This document shows positions 14,701-24,187 of a stretch of 64,000 bases of DNA, in pieces; positions within the stretch are counted from its first letter, which is position 1, and every line of letters starts with the position of its first letter. The stretch is from Ornithodoros turicata. Taxonomy: Eukaryota > Arthropoda > Arachnida > Ixodida > Argasidae. The stretch is from contig NC_088203.1 in the NCBI RefSeq assembly GCF_037126465.1, positions 55,651,581 through 55,715,580 of the forward strand. The letters run 5' to 3'. Made by a program: the position numbers and the translations under genes. Below the pieces are notes generated by a model. It ran no database searches. It saw nothing but the letters and a program-made list of their open reading frames with translations, and had not been told where the DNA came from.

Positions 14701-17095
14701 GGTGCATTTCAATTAGTTTCCCCATTACAGCGCGTTAAAGTGTACCCGCGTGACGATTCCGTGTCAGGTCGACCTCTATCAACGGAAATTTGATGAGTTC
14801 CGCCTTGACAGGGAACAAAGGGCGTTTAAGCCACATGTTTGAAATTGATGGTAAATGATGGAGAAGCATGTACACTACAACAAACCCACCATGACGCCTT
14901 ACGCATTTCAATTCGTTTTGCCATTATAAAGTGTTAAAATATATTCGCGTAACGATTCCGTGTCAGGTCGACCTCTATCAACGGAAATTTGATGAGTTCC
15001 GCCTTGACAGGGAACGAAGGACGTTTAAGCCACATGTTTCAAATTTATGGTATATGATGGACAAGCATCTACATTACAACAAACATGCGTGGCACTTTGT
15101 GCATTTCAATTAGTTTCCCCATTATAGCGCGTTAAAGTGTACCCGCGTGACGATTCCGTGTCAGGTTGACCTCAATCAACGGAAATTTGATGAGTTCCGC
15201 CTTGACTTGGAACGAAGGACGTTTAAGCCACATGTTTCAAATTTATGGTATATGATGGACAAGCATCTACACTGCAACAAACACGCTTGACACTTTGTGC
15301 ATTTCAATTAGTTTCCCCATTATAGCGCGTTAAAGTGTACCCGCGTGACGATTCCGTGTCAGGTCGACCTTTATCAACGGAAATTTGATGAGTTCCGCCT
15401 TGACAGGGAACGAAGGACGTTTAAGCCACATGTTTCAAATTTATGGTATATGATGGACAAGCATCTACATCACAACAAACATGCGTGGCACTTTGTGCAT
15501 TTCAGTTAGTTTCCCCATTATAGCGCGTTAAAGTGTACCCGCGTGACGATTCCGTGTCAGGTTGACCTCTATCAACGGAAATTTGATGAGTTCCGCCTTG
15601 ACTTGGAACGAAGGACGTTTAAGCCACATGTTTCAAATTTATGGTATATGATGGACAAGCATCTACACTGCAACAAACACGCTTGGCACTTGGTGCATTT
15701 CAATTAGTTTCCCCATTACAGCGCGTTAAAGTGTACCCGCGTGACGATTCCGTGTCAGGTCGACCTCTATCAACGGAAATTTGATGAGTTCCGCCTTGAC
15801 AGGGAACAAAGGGCGTTTAAGCCACATGTTTGAAATTGATGGTAAATGATGGAGAAGCATGTACACTACAACAAACCCACCATGACGCCTTACGCATTTC
15901 AATTCGTTTTGCCATTATAAAGTGTTAAAATATATTCGCGTAACGATTCCGTGTCAGGTCGACCTCTATCAACGGAAATTTGATGAGTTCCGCCTTGACA
16001 GGGAACGAAGGACGTTTAAGCCACATGTTTCAAATTTATGGTATATGATGGACAAGCATCTACATTACAACAAACATGCGTGGCACTTTGTGCATTTCAA
16101 TTAGTTTCCCCATTATAGCGCGTTAAAGTGTACCCGCGTGACGATTCCGTGTCAGGTTGACCTCAATCAACGGAAATTTGATGAGTTCCGCCTTGACTTG
16201 GAACGAAGGACGTTTAAGCCACATGTTTCAAATTTATGGTATATGATGGACAAGCATCTACGCTGCAACAAACACGCTTGACACTTTGTGCATTTCAATT
16301 AGTTTCCCCATTATAGCGCGTTAAAGTGTACCCGCGTGACGATTCCGTGTCAGGTCGACCTTTATCAACGGAAATTTGATAAGTTCCGCCTTGACAGGGA
16401 ACGAAGGACGTTTAAGCCACATGTTTCAAATTTATGGTATATGATGGACAAGCATCTACATTACAACAAACATGCGTGGCACTTTGTGCATTTCAATTAG
16501 TTTCCCCATTATAGCGCGTTAAAGTGTACCCGCGTGACGATTCCGTGTCAGGTTGACCTCTATCAACGGAAATTTGATGAGTTCCGCCTTGACTTGGAAC
16601 TAAGGACGTTTAAGCCACATGTTTCAAATTTATGGTATATGATGGACAAGCATCTACACTACAACAAACACGCTTGGCACTTGGTGCATTTCAATTAGTT
16701 TCCCCATTACAGCGCGTTAAAGTGTACCCGCGTGACGATTCCGTGTCAGGTCGACCTCTATCAACGGAAATTTGATGAGTTCTGCCTTGACAGGGAACAA
16801 AGGGCGTTTAAGCCACATGTTTGAAATTGATGGTAAATGATGGAGAAGCATGTACACTACAACAAACCCACCATGACGCCTTACGCATTTCAATTCGGTT
16901 TGCCATTATAAAGTGTTAAAATATATTCGCGTAACGATTCCGTGTCAGGTCGACCTCTATCAACGGAAATTTGATGAGTTCCGCCTTGACAGGGAACGAA
17001 GGACGTTTAAGCCACATGTTTCAAATTTATGGTATATGATGGACAAGTATCTACACTACAACAAACACGCGTGTCACTTTATGCATTTCTATTAA
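8706..17095. repeat. Higher-order satellite block with a divergent 199-bp monomer
   Basis: A strongly diverged monomer (GAAATTGATGGTAAATGATG ... AACCCACCATGACGCC ... AAAGTGTTAAAATATATTCG) occurs six times, with the AAAGTGTTAAAA segment ending near 9186, 11761, 12752, 14931, 15922 and 16913. Intervals are 2575, 991, 2179, 991 and 991 bp, that is whole numbers of 198-bp monomers plus 1 bp, so this variant is 199 bp. A rare ATGATAGTCAAG variant at 10101 recurs at 13865. That shift of 3764 bp equals 17x198 plus 2x199. The block therefore grew by repeated duplication of 5-, 13- and 19-monomer segments. Confidence 0.88.
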
Positions 17096-17170
17096 TTTCG
17101 CCATTATAAAGCGTTAAAGTGTACCCGTACGACGATTCCGTGTCAGGTCGACCTCTATCCATGAAAATTT

Positions 17171-17540
17171 GATGAGTTGCGCATTTTCTTGAGAACCCAC
17201 TGTTTTAGCCAAGTACAACAAAAATAGCACACCAGTGCATTCTGCCATGAAGCCAACACGGCGCAAATAAGTCCTCCAGGAACAAAACTGCGACGCTCTT
17301 GCGCTTCCATTCCACTAGTACACCATCGATGGGCCTCTCACAGCAACACCCATGTGTGGGCTTTTCTTTCTAAAGCTCAGCGTCAACAGATATTCTAACA
17401 AAACCAGGTGGAATGCATTGCTTCAATGGAGGGCAGCGAGTACGCCGGTCAAGCCAACTTTAAGAAACCGTGTCCCGGATTTCTGGGAATGAAATACCCA
17501 GTGTTGTAAACAATGCGGTCTTAGCTGGGATGAGCATTTG
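17171..17540. other. Satellite border, no gene seen
   Basis: The satellite decays after about 17163. What follows is non-repetitive in this window and contains no convincing open frame, splice pattern or terminal repeat. Confidence 0.6.
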
Positions 17541-17594
17541 TCAACAACCCTGACGGGAGGAATCACGTGTTACGTGACCTTCTGACGCCATCCA

Positions 17595-17678
17595 CTCAAA
17601 CGTTGCCTACATGCGTGCTGCTGATGAGGCCCAAGTAGGCCGAAACAGCTGTCCAGTTCTGGCGTGGCGACGTTTGAG
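17595..17678 (+). ncRNA. Type I hammerhead ribozyme, copy 1 (canonical core)
   Basis: The core CTGATGA is at 17621-17627. Stem II is GGCC-CAAGTA-GGCC, followed by GAAA at 17642-17645. Stem III is minimal (CAGCTG), then GTC with predicted cleavage after 17653. Stem I closes the motif: CTCAAACGTTGCC at 17595 pairs with GGCGACGTTTGAG ending at 17678 (13 bp, one G-U), and CTG/CAG pairs next to the core across an internal loop. All invariant core residues of the hammerhead family are present. Activity is predicted only. Confidence 0.88.
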
Positions 17679-17829
17679 CACTTACAAACATATGCTATGC
17701 GTGCAGCCAAAGAGCTATGGCTATTTTTTCCCCAATATACTTCACTGGCTTTGCACTGGGCTTTTAGTGGTGAGTTAGCTCACCCTGACGGAAGGAATCA
17801 CGTGTTACGTGACCTTCTAACGCCATCCG

Positions 17830-17913
17830 CTCAAACGTTGACTGGCTGCGTACTGCTGATGAGGCCCAAAAAGGCCGAAACGGCTGTCCAGTACTGGCGT
17901 GGCGACGTTTGAG
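17830..17913 (+). ncRNA. Type I hammerhead ribozyme, copy 2 (canonical core)
   Basis: The core CTGATGA is at 17856-17862, exactly 235 bp after copy 1. Stem II is GGCC-CAAAAA-GGCC, then GAAA at 17877-17880, CGGCT and GTC, with predicted cleavage after 17888. Stem I pairs CTCAAACGT with ACGTTTGAG (9 bp), and GTACTG with CAGTAC beside the core (6 bp). The core-proximal helix differs from copy 1 on both strands (CTG/CAG there), so pairing is maintained through sequence change. Confidence 0.88.
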
Positions 17914-17985
17914 TACTTGCAAACATCTGCTATGCGTGCAGCCGAAGAGCTATAGCTATTTTTTTCCTAATAATATGGTTGTATA

Positions 17986-18064
17986 GATCGTGTCACTTCC
18001 CTGCGCCAGGCTGCCGAGCTCCAAGTAGAGCGAAAGAGCTGTCCTTGGCTGGGAGTGCTCGATC
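17986..18064 (+). ncRNA. Hammerhead ribozyme motif, copy 3 (decayed core)
   Basis: Architecture is retained: GATCG at 17986 pairs with CGATC ending 18064, CCC with GGG, stem II is GCTC-CAAGTA-GAGC, then GAAA at 18032-18035 and GTC ending at 18043. The core reads CTGCCGA instead of CTGANGA, an A6 to C change in an invariant position. The first stem III base is G instead of C. It is probably inactive. Its stem I sequence is unrelated to that of copies 1 and 2, so this is a second subfamily. Confidence 0.7.
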
Positions 18065-18217
18065 AAATTGTAAACATATGCTCAACGTGCAGCTACAGAG
18101 CTTTGGCTATTTTCACTTTGTATATGTACTTGCTGGCTTGCCCAGCGGCCTCCACACGTGGTGCCGTCACCGTGGAACATTGACGTCTCGCCGAGACGCA
18201 CTGTTGCGCCAACCCAA

Positions 18218-18296
18218 GATCGTGTCACTTCCCTGCGCAAGGCTGACGAGCTCCAAGGAGAGCGAAACAGCTGTACTTGGCTGGGAGTGCTCGATC
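18218..18296 (+). ncRNA. Type I hammerhead ribozyme, copy 4 (CUGACGA core)
   Basis: The core CTGACGA is at 18243-18249; position 7 is variable in the family, so this is an allowed core. Stem II is GCTC-CAAGGA-GAGC, GAAA lies at 18264-18267, then CAGCT and the cleavage triplet GTA (NUH rule satisfied), with predicted cleavage after 18275. Outer stem I pairs GATCG with CGATC; the core-proximal helix is imperfect. It lies 232 bp after copy 3 and belongs to the same subfamily. Confidence 0.78.
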
Positions 18297-18310
18297 AAAT
18301 TGTAAACTTA

Positions 18311-19765
18311 TGGTTGTATATATAATGTGGTTACGCATTGCCTAAATAGGTTTGGTACGTGACGTCATAATCGGTACGAGCACGCCACAGGCGGTTGTCA
18401 GTGAGTCAGATTCGGGATTATTCCAAAAGGTCAAGTCCAGGGGTGATGTCATTCCCCTTTGGTCACTGTCCGCTTTGAGGAAAATTCCTTTGCAGGGTGA
18501 GTGCTGCTTCGGACTTTGCTGAAAAGCAAAAAACAAGAAAAGAAAAGAAACGAAAAGGAAGAAAGAGTGTAGCTCATCTAGGCGGCTAGATTTCTTATCG
18601 GTGAAAGTGCTCCGAGTTCCTCGTTAATGGATGATTGGAATTTGTAAATGAGATAAGATTCGCGTTGTTCCCTAAACCTATGTGAGCTAAAACTTGACAG
18701 GATAATAAAAAGTTACGTATTATTTAGTGGATGACCTGGTTGTTTGAAATGGTGAGAGACTATGAGGTTTGGCTTTTTTGTAACGTCAGACCGGTGGTTA
18801 CAACTCTACAAAGATCAGGACAAAATTCCCTTGAGTCTCGCCATTAACCTTAAACCCACGTTTCCCCTAAAATCTGCACATCAGGATAAGTGGAATGAAA
18901 TCCTCAACAATGCTTCTGCCGCGTTAATCAACATACTTATATCCCATTGTGAGGACGCATAGACCAATCATCCCAGCAGGTGAAAACTATCGATTGTAAA
19001 TCTGTCTTAACAGACAACTACTAGTTAGAATTAGCACAATACGCAAACGAAAGGGAAGAGGCAATTCGCAATGCTAAGCGGAGGAAGTTAGTCAGGCCCT
19101 TACAAAAACTTGAAATGAGTATCAATAGAAAACCAAACGGCTTTTTAATGAGTCTTTTGAAACTCTATAAAAACTCAAGCCGTAATGAGTTTACTCTATC
19201 GAAAGTCAAAAGACTTTCTTACGACTGATGTAGGTACGTGTTCTTAATGCCGCATGTCAAAAGACTTTGTAATGAGTTTCAAATAAAATGCATAGTTGGT
19301 GGCTAAGCTTCATCTTATTCATGATAGTGACCCTCAATGTGTGCCAATTAATTTTTTGTTTAATCTGAATTGACCGTGACTGAATAAATTCCAATTAAGA
19401 ATTGATAGCAACTATATATGTGTGAATTGTCACCAAAAGTGTATTAAAAATACGCACATAAAACTATGATGTGCAGTTATTATTTTGCATCTTATAAGAC
19501 CGGCTTATGTAAAGGTGTTAAATATATGCACATGACAAGCTCTCAGGCAAACAAGAGCCACTCAGAAAACTACGGCCTGCTCCCCTGTTGAACTTGGCGG
19601 TGCCACTGAAAATGTTGTGATGTGCATCTCCACTGCAGTGACACAAGATTGAACATCTCAAATCCTTCTATATCCAGAATATGACACACAGCCATTCATA
19701 TTAAATTTTCACTTAAGCAAAACAGCGACATCATTTTTTTTACCAAAAAGAGCTGTGAATGCACG
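18311..19765. other. AT-rich spacer, no gene seen
   Basis: Only short open frames without domain content occur here. Around 19130-19290 short motifs recur (CAAAAGACTTT twice, AATGAGTTT twice), which looks like a decayed short repeat. I see no terminal repeats or splice-consistent exons. Confidence 0.5.
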
Positions 19766-19918
19766 TGTAGAGCGAGAAATGAGGCGACCAGGCTCTACTG
19801 AGGTCGATGGGTTTAATGACGGTTAATGGCGATGAACCGAAAACGAAAGCTCGGGTCACGCGCAGTGCTGCGCGTAACCGATGGCGGTGCTGGTGATGAT
19901 TATGACGCTGCTGCTACA
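19766..19918 (-). repeat. 3' LTR of the gypsy element
   Basis: Downstream LTR in the minus-strand sense. The pol frame runs 19 bases into it and stops at 19900. Confidence 0.93.
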
Positions 19919-22900
19919 GGGCTCCCCCCCGTGGCGGATGACAGGGCTGGCGAGGAGGGCCGAGGTTGGCGGAAAGGTCGGGCGCCGAGGCCAAGGAGTG
20001 CAGGAGCCGGACCCGAGGCGGCGGGCGGCTCGTAGTGTGCGAGCTGCGGCGCCCAATGCACTCGACGTGGAGGGGGAGGAATGCTGGAGACAGGAGCTGA
20101 GCACGGACGTAGGGAGGGCGGGTCGGGCGATACCAGAGGTGCCGACTCCAGGAATGCGGGCTTGAGCCTGTCGATGGCCACAGTGTCCGGTCCCCGCGGA
20201 AGATCGAGGCGAAAAAACTTCGCGGCTCGCGAGATGACCTTGTAGGGGCCGTCATAGGGAGGCTGCAAGCTGGAGCGCACAGAGTCCCGGCGGACGAAGA
20301 CGTGGGTGGCTTGATTAAGGTCGGGGCTCACGAACACGCGTGTTGCGGGAGCGGAGCGGGTAGGCGTGGGCTTGAGGTCCCGGAAGAGCTGGCGGAGACG
20401 GTCGATGTAGGAGGAAGGGTCGTGCACGAGCGGGGCCGATGGGCTGAAGAATGCTCCGGGAAGGCGGAGCGGGCAGCCGTAGACCATGTGGGCCGCGCTG
20501 CAGTCATCCTTTCGGATCGCGGCGCGAAGGCCAAGCAGGACGAAGGGTAGACGCTCGGGCCAGGTTGTGTCGCCGTGGTCAGTGGCGCGGAGGGACGCCT
20601 TGAGCTGCCGATGAAGGCGCTCGACCAGGCCGTTGGCAGCCGGATGGTAGGCCGTGGTTCGGATGTGATGGGTTCCGAGGGCGCTGCACAGGTGACAGAA
20701 GAGGGCCGATTCAAACTGGCGTCCTCTGTCCGTGGTTACAGTGGACGGGACGCCGAATCGGGAAACCCAGGAGAAGAGGAATGCGTGGGCCACCGTCTCT
20801 GCCGTGATGTCAGGGATCGGCGTTACCTCCGGCCAGCGGGTAAAGCGGTCGATGCACGAGAGCAGGTAGCGGTAGCCTTTGGCCGGAGGAAGCGGGCCGA
20901 CCAAGTCGATGTGGACCTGGTCGAAACGTGCATCTGGCGGAAGGAACCGCGATGGAGGCGAGATGGTGTGGCGGTAGATTTTGGACCGCTGGCAGGCCAG
21001 GCAGGCCCGCGCCCAGTCACGGACGTCGGCATTCATGCGAGGCCATATGTAGCGCTCTGCGACGATCTTTTGCGTGCCGCGCACGCCAGGGTGGGACAGC
21101 GAGTGGAGGGCGTTGAAAACATGCCGGCGGAAGGCCAGGGGAACGAAAGGGCGCGGGGTACCAGTAGAGGTGTCGCACCATAGACTTGCCGTCGAACCGG
21201 GGAGCGAGATCTCCCGAAAAGTGGTGGATGAGGCGGGGGATGAACGAAGGGCGGCGAGCTCTTCATCGGCCTGTTGCGCCTGGGCGATGCCGTCCAAATC
21301 GACCGCGGGGAGCGGATGGAGAGCATTGACGTCCGGCCGCGAGAGTGCGTCGGCAGCGGCATTGTCTTCGCCTGCGACGTGTCGCACATCGGTCGTGAAC
21401 TCCAAGAGGTAGCACATGTGGCGGGTTTCACGAGGCGAGTGGTTGAGGGAGGCCGATCGCAGGGCGAACATGAGAGGCTTGTGGTCGGTGTACAGCACAA
21501 ACGGGCGGCCCTCGAGAAAATGGCGGTAGTGTCTGCATGCCAGGTAGGCGGCGAGGAGCTCACGCCCGAAGGTGCTGTAGCGTGTTTCTGCTGGCGAGAG
21601 GCGCTGGGAAAAGAAACCGAGAGGTTTCCAGTTGCCATCCTGACGCTGTTGCAAGACCGCGCCGACAGCAGCAGTGGAGGCGTCGACGAACAACGCTGTC
21701 TTGGCGTCAGGACGAGGATGGTGGAGCAGCACAGCATCTGCCAGGGCCTGCTTGACTTCTGCGAACGCGCGTTCTGCTGCCGGTGTCCACTCCAGAGGGG
21801 CAGCACGGGCCTCTTTCGGATGGTCAGCGCCGAGAGCTGCGTAGAGAGGCTGGAGCAAGGCAGCACAGCGAGGCACAAAACGTCGGTAGAAAGTCACGAG
21901 GCCAAGGAATGAACGAAGTCCTTTGCGAGAAGTGGGGGCAGGAAAGTCTCGGATGGCCTGGACCTTGGATGCGAGTGGCCGGATGCCTTGCGGGGTGATG
22001 GTGTGTCCCAGGAAGGTAAGGGTGGTAACGCCAAACTCGCACTTCGCGGCATTGATGGAGACTCCGTAGTCCTCCAGGCGCGAGAACAGGGCGCGCAGAT
22101 GGGCGCGATGAGCCTCCGGAGATGGACTTGCGACGAGGATGTCATCCATGTATGCGAATGCGAAGTCCAGGCCGCGGAGCACTTCGTTGATGAATCGTTG
22201 GAATGTCTGCGCAGCATTACGCAGGCCAAAGGGCATCCGCACGTATTCAAAGAGGCCAAAAGGGGTGGTTATAGCAGTCTTCGGGATGTCAGGGGGATGG
22301 ACGGGAATTTGGTGATAGGCTTTGATGAGGTCTATCTTGGAGAAGATGGTCGCTCCGTCAAGATTCGCGGTGAAGTCCTGAATATGGGGAAGCGGGTATC
22401 TGTCCGGTACCGTGACGATGTTGAGTGCACGGTAGTCCCCACATGGGCGCCAATCACCAGGTGTTGCTTTGGGCACCATGTGGAGAGCGGAAGACCACGG
22501 GCTGGAGGAAGGCCGAATGATCCCCAGTTCGAGCATGTGCTCAAATTCCCTCTTGGCAATGACGAGGCGCTCTGGAGCTAGCCGTCTGGGGCGAGCGAAG
22601 ACAGGGGGGCCCCGTGTCACGATGTGGTGAGTGACGCTGTGGCGAGGTGGGCAAGAGGCGTGCGATTGGCGCAGGACAGCGGGGAACTCCGTGACAATGT
22701 CGGCGAAAGCAGTGGGCAACGGTAGCCGAATGGTGGGACTAATGGCGGCTATATGCGCTGGGGCTCCATAAACGTGCAAAGAAGTAGTGTTGTCGACGAG
22801 GCGCTGGCGTCTAATATCCACAAGAAGGTCGAAATGGTGGAGGAAGTCGGCGCCAAGGATTGCGAAGGGGAGGTCGGCGATGGTAAAAACCCAACGAAAT

Positions 22901-23490
22901 ACTCTGCGCAGGCCGAGGTCGAGGGTGACGGAGCGTTGACCGTAAGTTGAGATGGTGGACTTGTTGACGGCCTGCAAAGCCAAGTCTGGTTGTCGGTGTC
23001 GTTTTTCTGCGGGGGTTGGTGGAACGACGCTCACGTCAGCCCCGGTGTCCACCAGGAAGCGACAGCCGGACACGCGGTCCGTGATCCGGAAGAGCCGGCT
23101 GTTGTCGCCCCCAGCCACGCCAGCCGTTAATGGTTGGGGGGAGCGTTTCCCGGCCACGAGCAAGGGGCCTGGCAGTTCCTTGCGGCATCGCCGAATTTTC
23201 GATGATACCAGCAGAAGTGGTGCTGAGAGGGCGAAGGAGACCGTTGACGGGATGGCGAGCAGCGACGGCAAAACGGGCGCCGAGGGGAACGTGGTCGCTG
23301 CGGGGGAATGGCGTCCACCCGGTTCACCAGGGCCGCCACCGTAGTCTGGAGTTGCTGGAGCGACGTGCTGATGGCATTGATTGCAACGTCCACCGGTGGA
23401 GGGGAGGTGCGGGGGCCAGGGCGGCAACTGCTCCTGGAGATGGAAGGCCAGCAAAATCCATAATACGGTCCGCCATCTTCGCCAAGTCAT
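19900..23490 (-). CDS. Gypsy Pol polyprotein (PR-RT-RNaseH-IN)
   Basis: An uninterrupted frame of 1196 codons. The first 110 or so codons overlap gag and are probably not translated. Protease motif [10 protein letters not shown] lies at residues 146-155, reverse transcriptase with YMDD at 447-450, and RNase H with FVDAS at 601-605. The integrase has an HHCC zinc region (HPGVRGTQ... CLACQRSK) and a catalytic core with TDRGRQFES and [18 protein letters not shown]. The frame ends inside the 3' LTR. It lies in a different frame from the nucleocapsid part of gag. The junction has a C6 run (GCTCCCCCCAACC), so a frameshift or an indel is required for a Gag-Pol fusion. RT and integrase look complete. 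Confidence 0.95.
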   Translation of the reverse strand: MTWRRWRTVLWILLAFHLQEQLPPWPPHLPSTGGRCNQCHQHVAPATPDYGGGPGEPGGRHSPAATTFPSAPVLPSLLAIPSTVSFALSAPLLLVSSKIRRCRKELPGPLLVAGKRSPQPLTAGVAGGDNSRLFRITDRVSGCRFLVDTGADVSVVPPTPAEKRHRQPDLALQAVNKSTISTYGQRSVTLDLGLRRVFRWVFTIADLPFAILGADFLHHFDLLVDIRRQRLVDNTTSLHVYGAPAHIAAISPTIRLPLPTAFADIVTEFPAVLRQSHASCPPRHSVTHHIVTRGPPVFARPRRLAPERLVIAKREFEHMLELGIIRPSSSPWSSALHMVPKATPGDWRPCGDYRALNIVTVPDRYPLPHIQDFTANLDGATIFSKIDLIKAYHQIPVHPPDIPKTAITTPFGLFEYVRMPFGLRNAAQTFQRFINEVLRGLDFAFAYMDDILVASPSPEAHRAHLRALFSRLEDYGVSINAAKCEFGVTTLTFLGHTITPQGIRPLASKVQAIRDFPAPTSRKGLRSFLGLVTFYRRFVPRCAALLQPLYAALGADHPKEARAAPLEWTPAAERAFAEVKQALADAVLLHHPRPDAKTALFVDASTAAVGAVLQQRQDGNWKPLGFFSQRLSPAETRYSTFGRELLAAYLACRHYRHFLEGRPFVLYTDHKPLMFALRSASLNHSPRETRHMCYLLEFTTDVRHVAGEDNAAADALSRPDVNALHPLPAVDLDGIAQAQQADEELAALRSSPASSTTFREISLPGSTASLWCDTSTGTPRPFVPLAFRRHVFNALHSLSHPGVRGTQKIVAERYIWPRMNADVRDWARACLACQRSKIYRHTISPPSRFLPPDARFDQVHIDLVGPLPPAKGYRYLLSCIDRFTRWPEVTPIPDITAETVAHAFLFSWVSRFGVPSTVTTDRGRQFESALFCHLCSALGTHHIRTTAYHPAANGLVERLHRQLKASLRATDHGDTTWPERLPFVLLGLRAAIRKDDCSAAHMVYGCPLRLPGAFFSPSAPLVHDPSSYIDRLRQLFRDLKPTPTRSAPATRVFVSPDLNQATHVFVRRDSVRSSLQPPYDGPYKVISRAAKFFRLDLPRGPDTVAIDRLKPAFLESAPLVSPDPPSLRPCSAPVSSIPPPPRRVHWAPQLAHYEPPAASGPAPALLGLGARPFRQPRPSSPALSSATGGSPVAAAS
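19919..19935 (-). promoter_or_regulatory. Polypurine tract of the gypsy element
   Basis: The minus strand shows a G8 run followed by AGCCC immediately before the 3' LTR, the usual site of plus-strand priming. Confidence 0.65.
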
Positions 23491-23995
23491 CCAGGCGGGA
23501 ATTTTCGCCGGCGGCCAGGATCATGCGTACGTTGTGGGGCAAACGTTGTAGGAAGAGCTCGCGTAGTAGTGAGTCGTCCGTGGTAGGGTTGCCCGCGAGG
23601 TCGCGCATGCGGCGTAGGAGCTGTGTGGGCCGTCGATCGCCGAGCTCTTCCCTGTTCAGAAGCTGCTGCAATCGCCGCTCCTCCGAAGCAGACGTGCGGC
23701 GGATTAACTCGTCCCTTAAGGTGTCGTAGGGTAATTCGGGGTGAGGGTGGATGATTAGGTCGCGGACTTCCGCCGCAGCTTCGGGAGGAAGGTTTGCGAT
23801 GGCGTGGCCAAACCTTGAGGCTTGAGAAGTGACGCGGCGTCCGTCGAAGAGAACCTCCGCCTGCGCAAACCACAGCTGAGGGTCGGAGATGGAGAAAGGC
23901 GGCAGGCGGAGCGGTGCCACAGAAGCCTCAAGCGGTGGAAGTGGCGGTGGCCGGCTGGGAGGCGAAGAGCTGGTGGAGTGCTGGTCGCCGTTCAT
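23127..23995 (-). CDS. Gypsy Gag, split between two frames
   Basis: The first part (23995-23324, minus strand) starts MNGDQHST. It has the capsid-like stretch typical of arthropod gypsy Gag: WFAQAEVLF near residue 50, then [19 protein letters not shown] and [10 protein letters not shown]. The C-terminal nucleocapsid region with [19 protein letters not shown] lies in another frame (23393-23127). The switch falls at about 23390-23410 in a CACCTCCCCTCCACC tract. Either a 1-base indel or a -1 ribosomal shift is needed. The second part ends just before pol. Given the identical LTRs, a sequencing error in a C run is a realistic alternative to true decay. Confidence 0.85.
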
Positions 23996-24013
23996 GATGG
24001 TGGAACGCTAAGA

Positions 24014-24032
24014 CATCACGTTCGGGTCACCA
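24014..24032 (-). promoter_or_regulatory. Primer binding site of the gypsy element
   Basis: Two bases inside the 5' LTR the minus strand reads TGGTGACCCGAACGTGATG. It starts with TGG, the complement of the CCA end of a tRNA, and then has a T-arm-like complement. The tRNA species is not assigned. Confidence 0.75.
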
Positions 24033-24034
24033 GT

Positions 24035-24187
24035 TGTAGAGCGAGAAATGAGGCGACCAGGCTCTACTGAGGTCGATGGGTTTAATGACGGTTAATGGCG
24101 ATGAACCGAAAACGAAAGCTCGGGTCACGCGCAGTGCTGCGCGTAACCGATGGCGGTGCTGGTGATGATTATGACGCTGCTGCTACA
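24035..24187 (-). repeat. 5' LTR of the gypsy element
   Basis: Upstream LTR in the minus-strand sense, TG...CA bounded and 153 bp long. It appears identical base for base to the copy at 19766-19918. Confidence 0.93.

Larger units (their letters stand above)
1..17170. repeat. 198-bp satellite array, about 86 tandem monomers
   Basis: The same unit recurs every 198 bp from the first base (the anchor TATGATAGAC is at 1 and again at 199) until similarity fades near 17170. Monomers differ at a few fixed sites (CAGCGCG/TAGTGCG, CAATTAG/CAGTTAG, CACAGGG/GACTTGG), so a few monomer types alternate. The array is cut by the left window edge. Divergence rises towards the right end, as expected at a satellite border. 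A tandem family of this length has been reported from Ixodes ticks to my recollection, but I cannot compare sequences. No gene lies inside; short open frames in it are by-products of the repeat. Confidence 0.97.
17541..18310 (+). repeat. Retrozyme-like tandem array carrying hammerhead ribozymes
   Basis: Related units of about 235 bp (17654-17888, measured ribozyme cleavage site to cleavage site) and 232 bp (18044-18275) are joined by a shortened 155-bp unit. Each unit has a hammerhead core followed by a shared block (AAACATATGCT, then GTGCAGC and AGAGCT and GGCTATTTT variants). Small tandem units each delimited by a type I hammerhead are the hallmark of metazoan retrozymes, whose transcripts self-cleave and circularise. 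No protein is encoded. Attributing mobility to a partner reverse transcriptase is inference. Confidence 0.82.
19766..24187 (-). mobile_element. Ty3/gypsy LTR retrotransposon, full length, recent
   Basis: Two 153-bp direct repeats (19766-19918 and 24035-24187) bound the element. On the minus strand they begin TGTAGCAGCAG and end CGCTCTACA. I find no difference between the two copies, which points to recent insertion. The 4-bp sequence CACG flanks both sides (19762-19765 and 24188-24191) as target duplication. A primer binding site and polypurine tract sit where expected. The interior encodes gag and pol in the order protease, reverse transcriptase, RNase H, integrase, which identifies Ty3/gypsy. 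No env frame is present. Confidence 0.95.

Noticed and set aside
9186..17095. Six open frames of 60 codons in the satellite
   Set aside because: They recur with the divergent monomer only, start at non-ATG codons, and have no domain. They are by-products of the repeat.
1..17170. CRISPR-like array of direct repeats
   Set aside because: There are no unique spacers; the whole 198-bp unit repeats, which is a eukaryotic satellite.
19914..24070. Many open frames on both strands over the gypsy element
   Set aside because: Shadows of the GC-rich gag and pol frames. None has a domain of its own.
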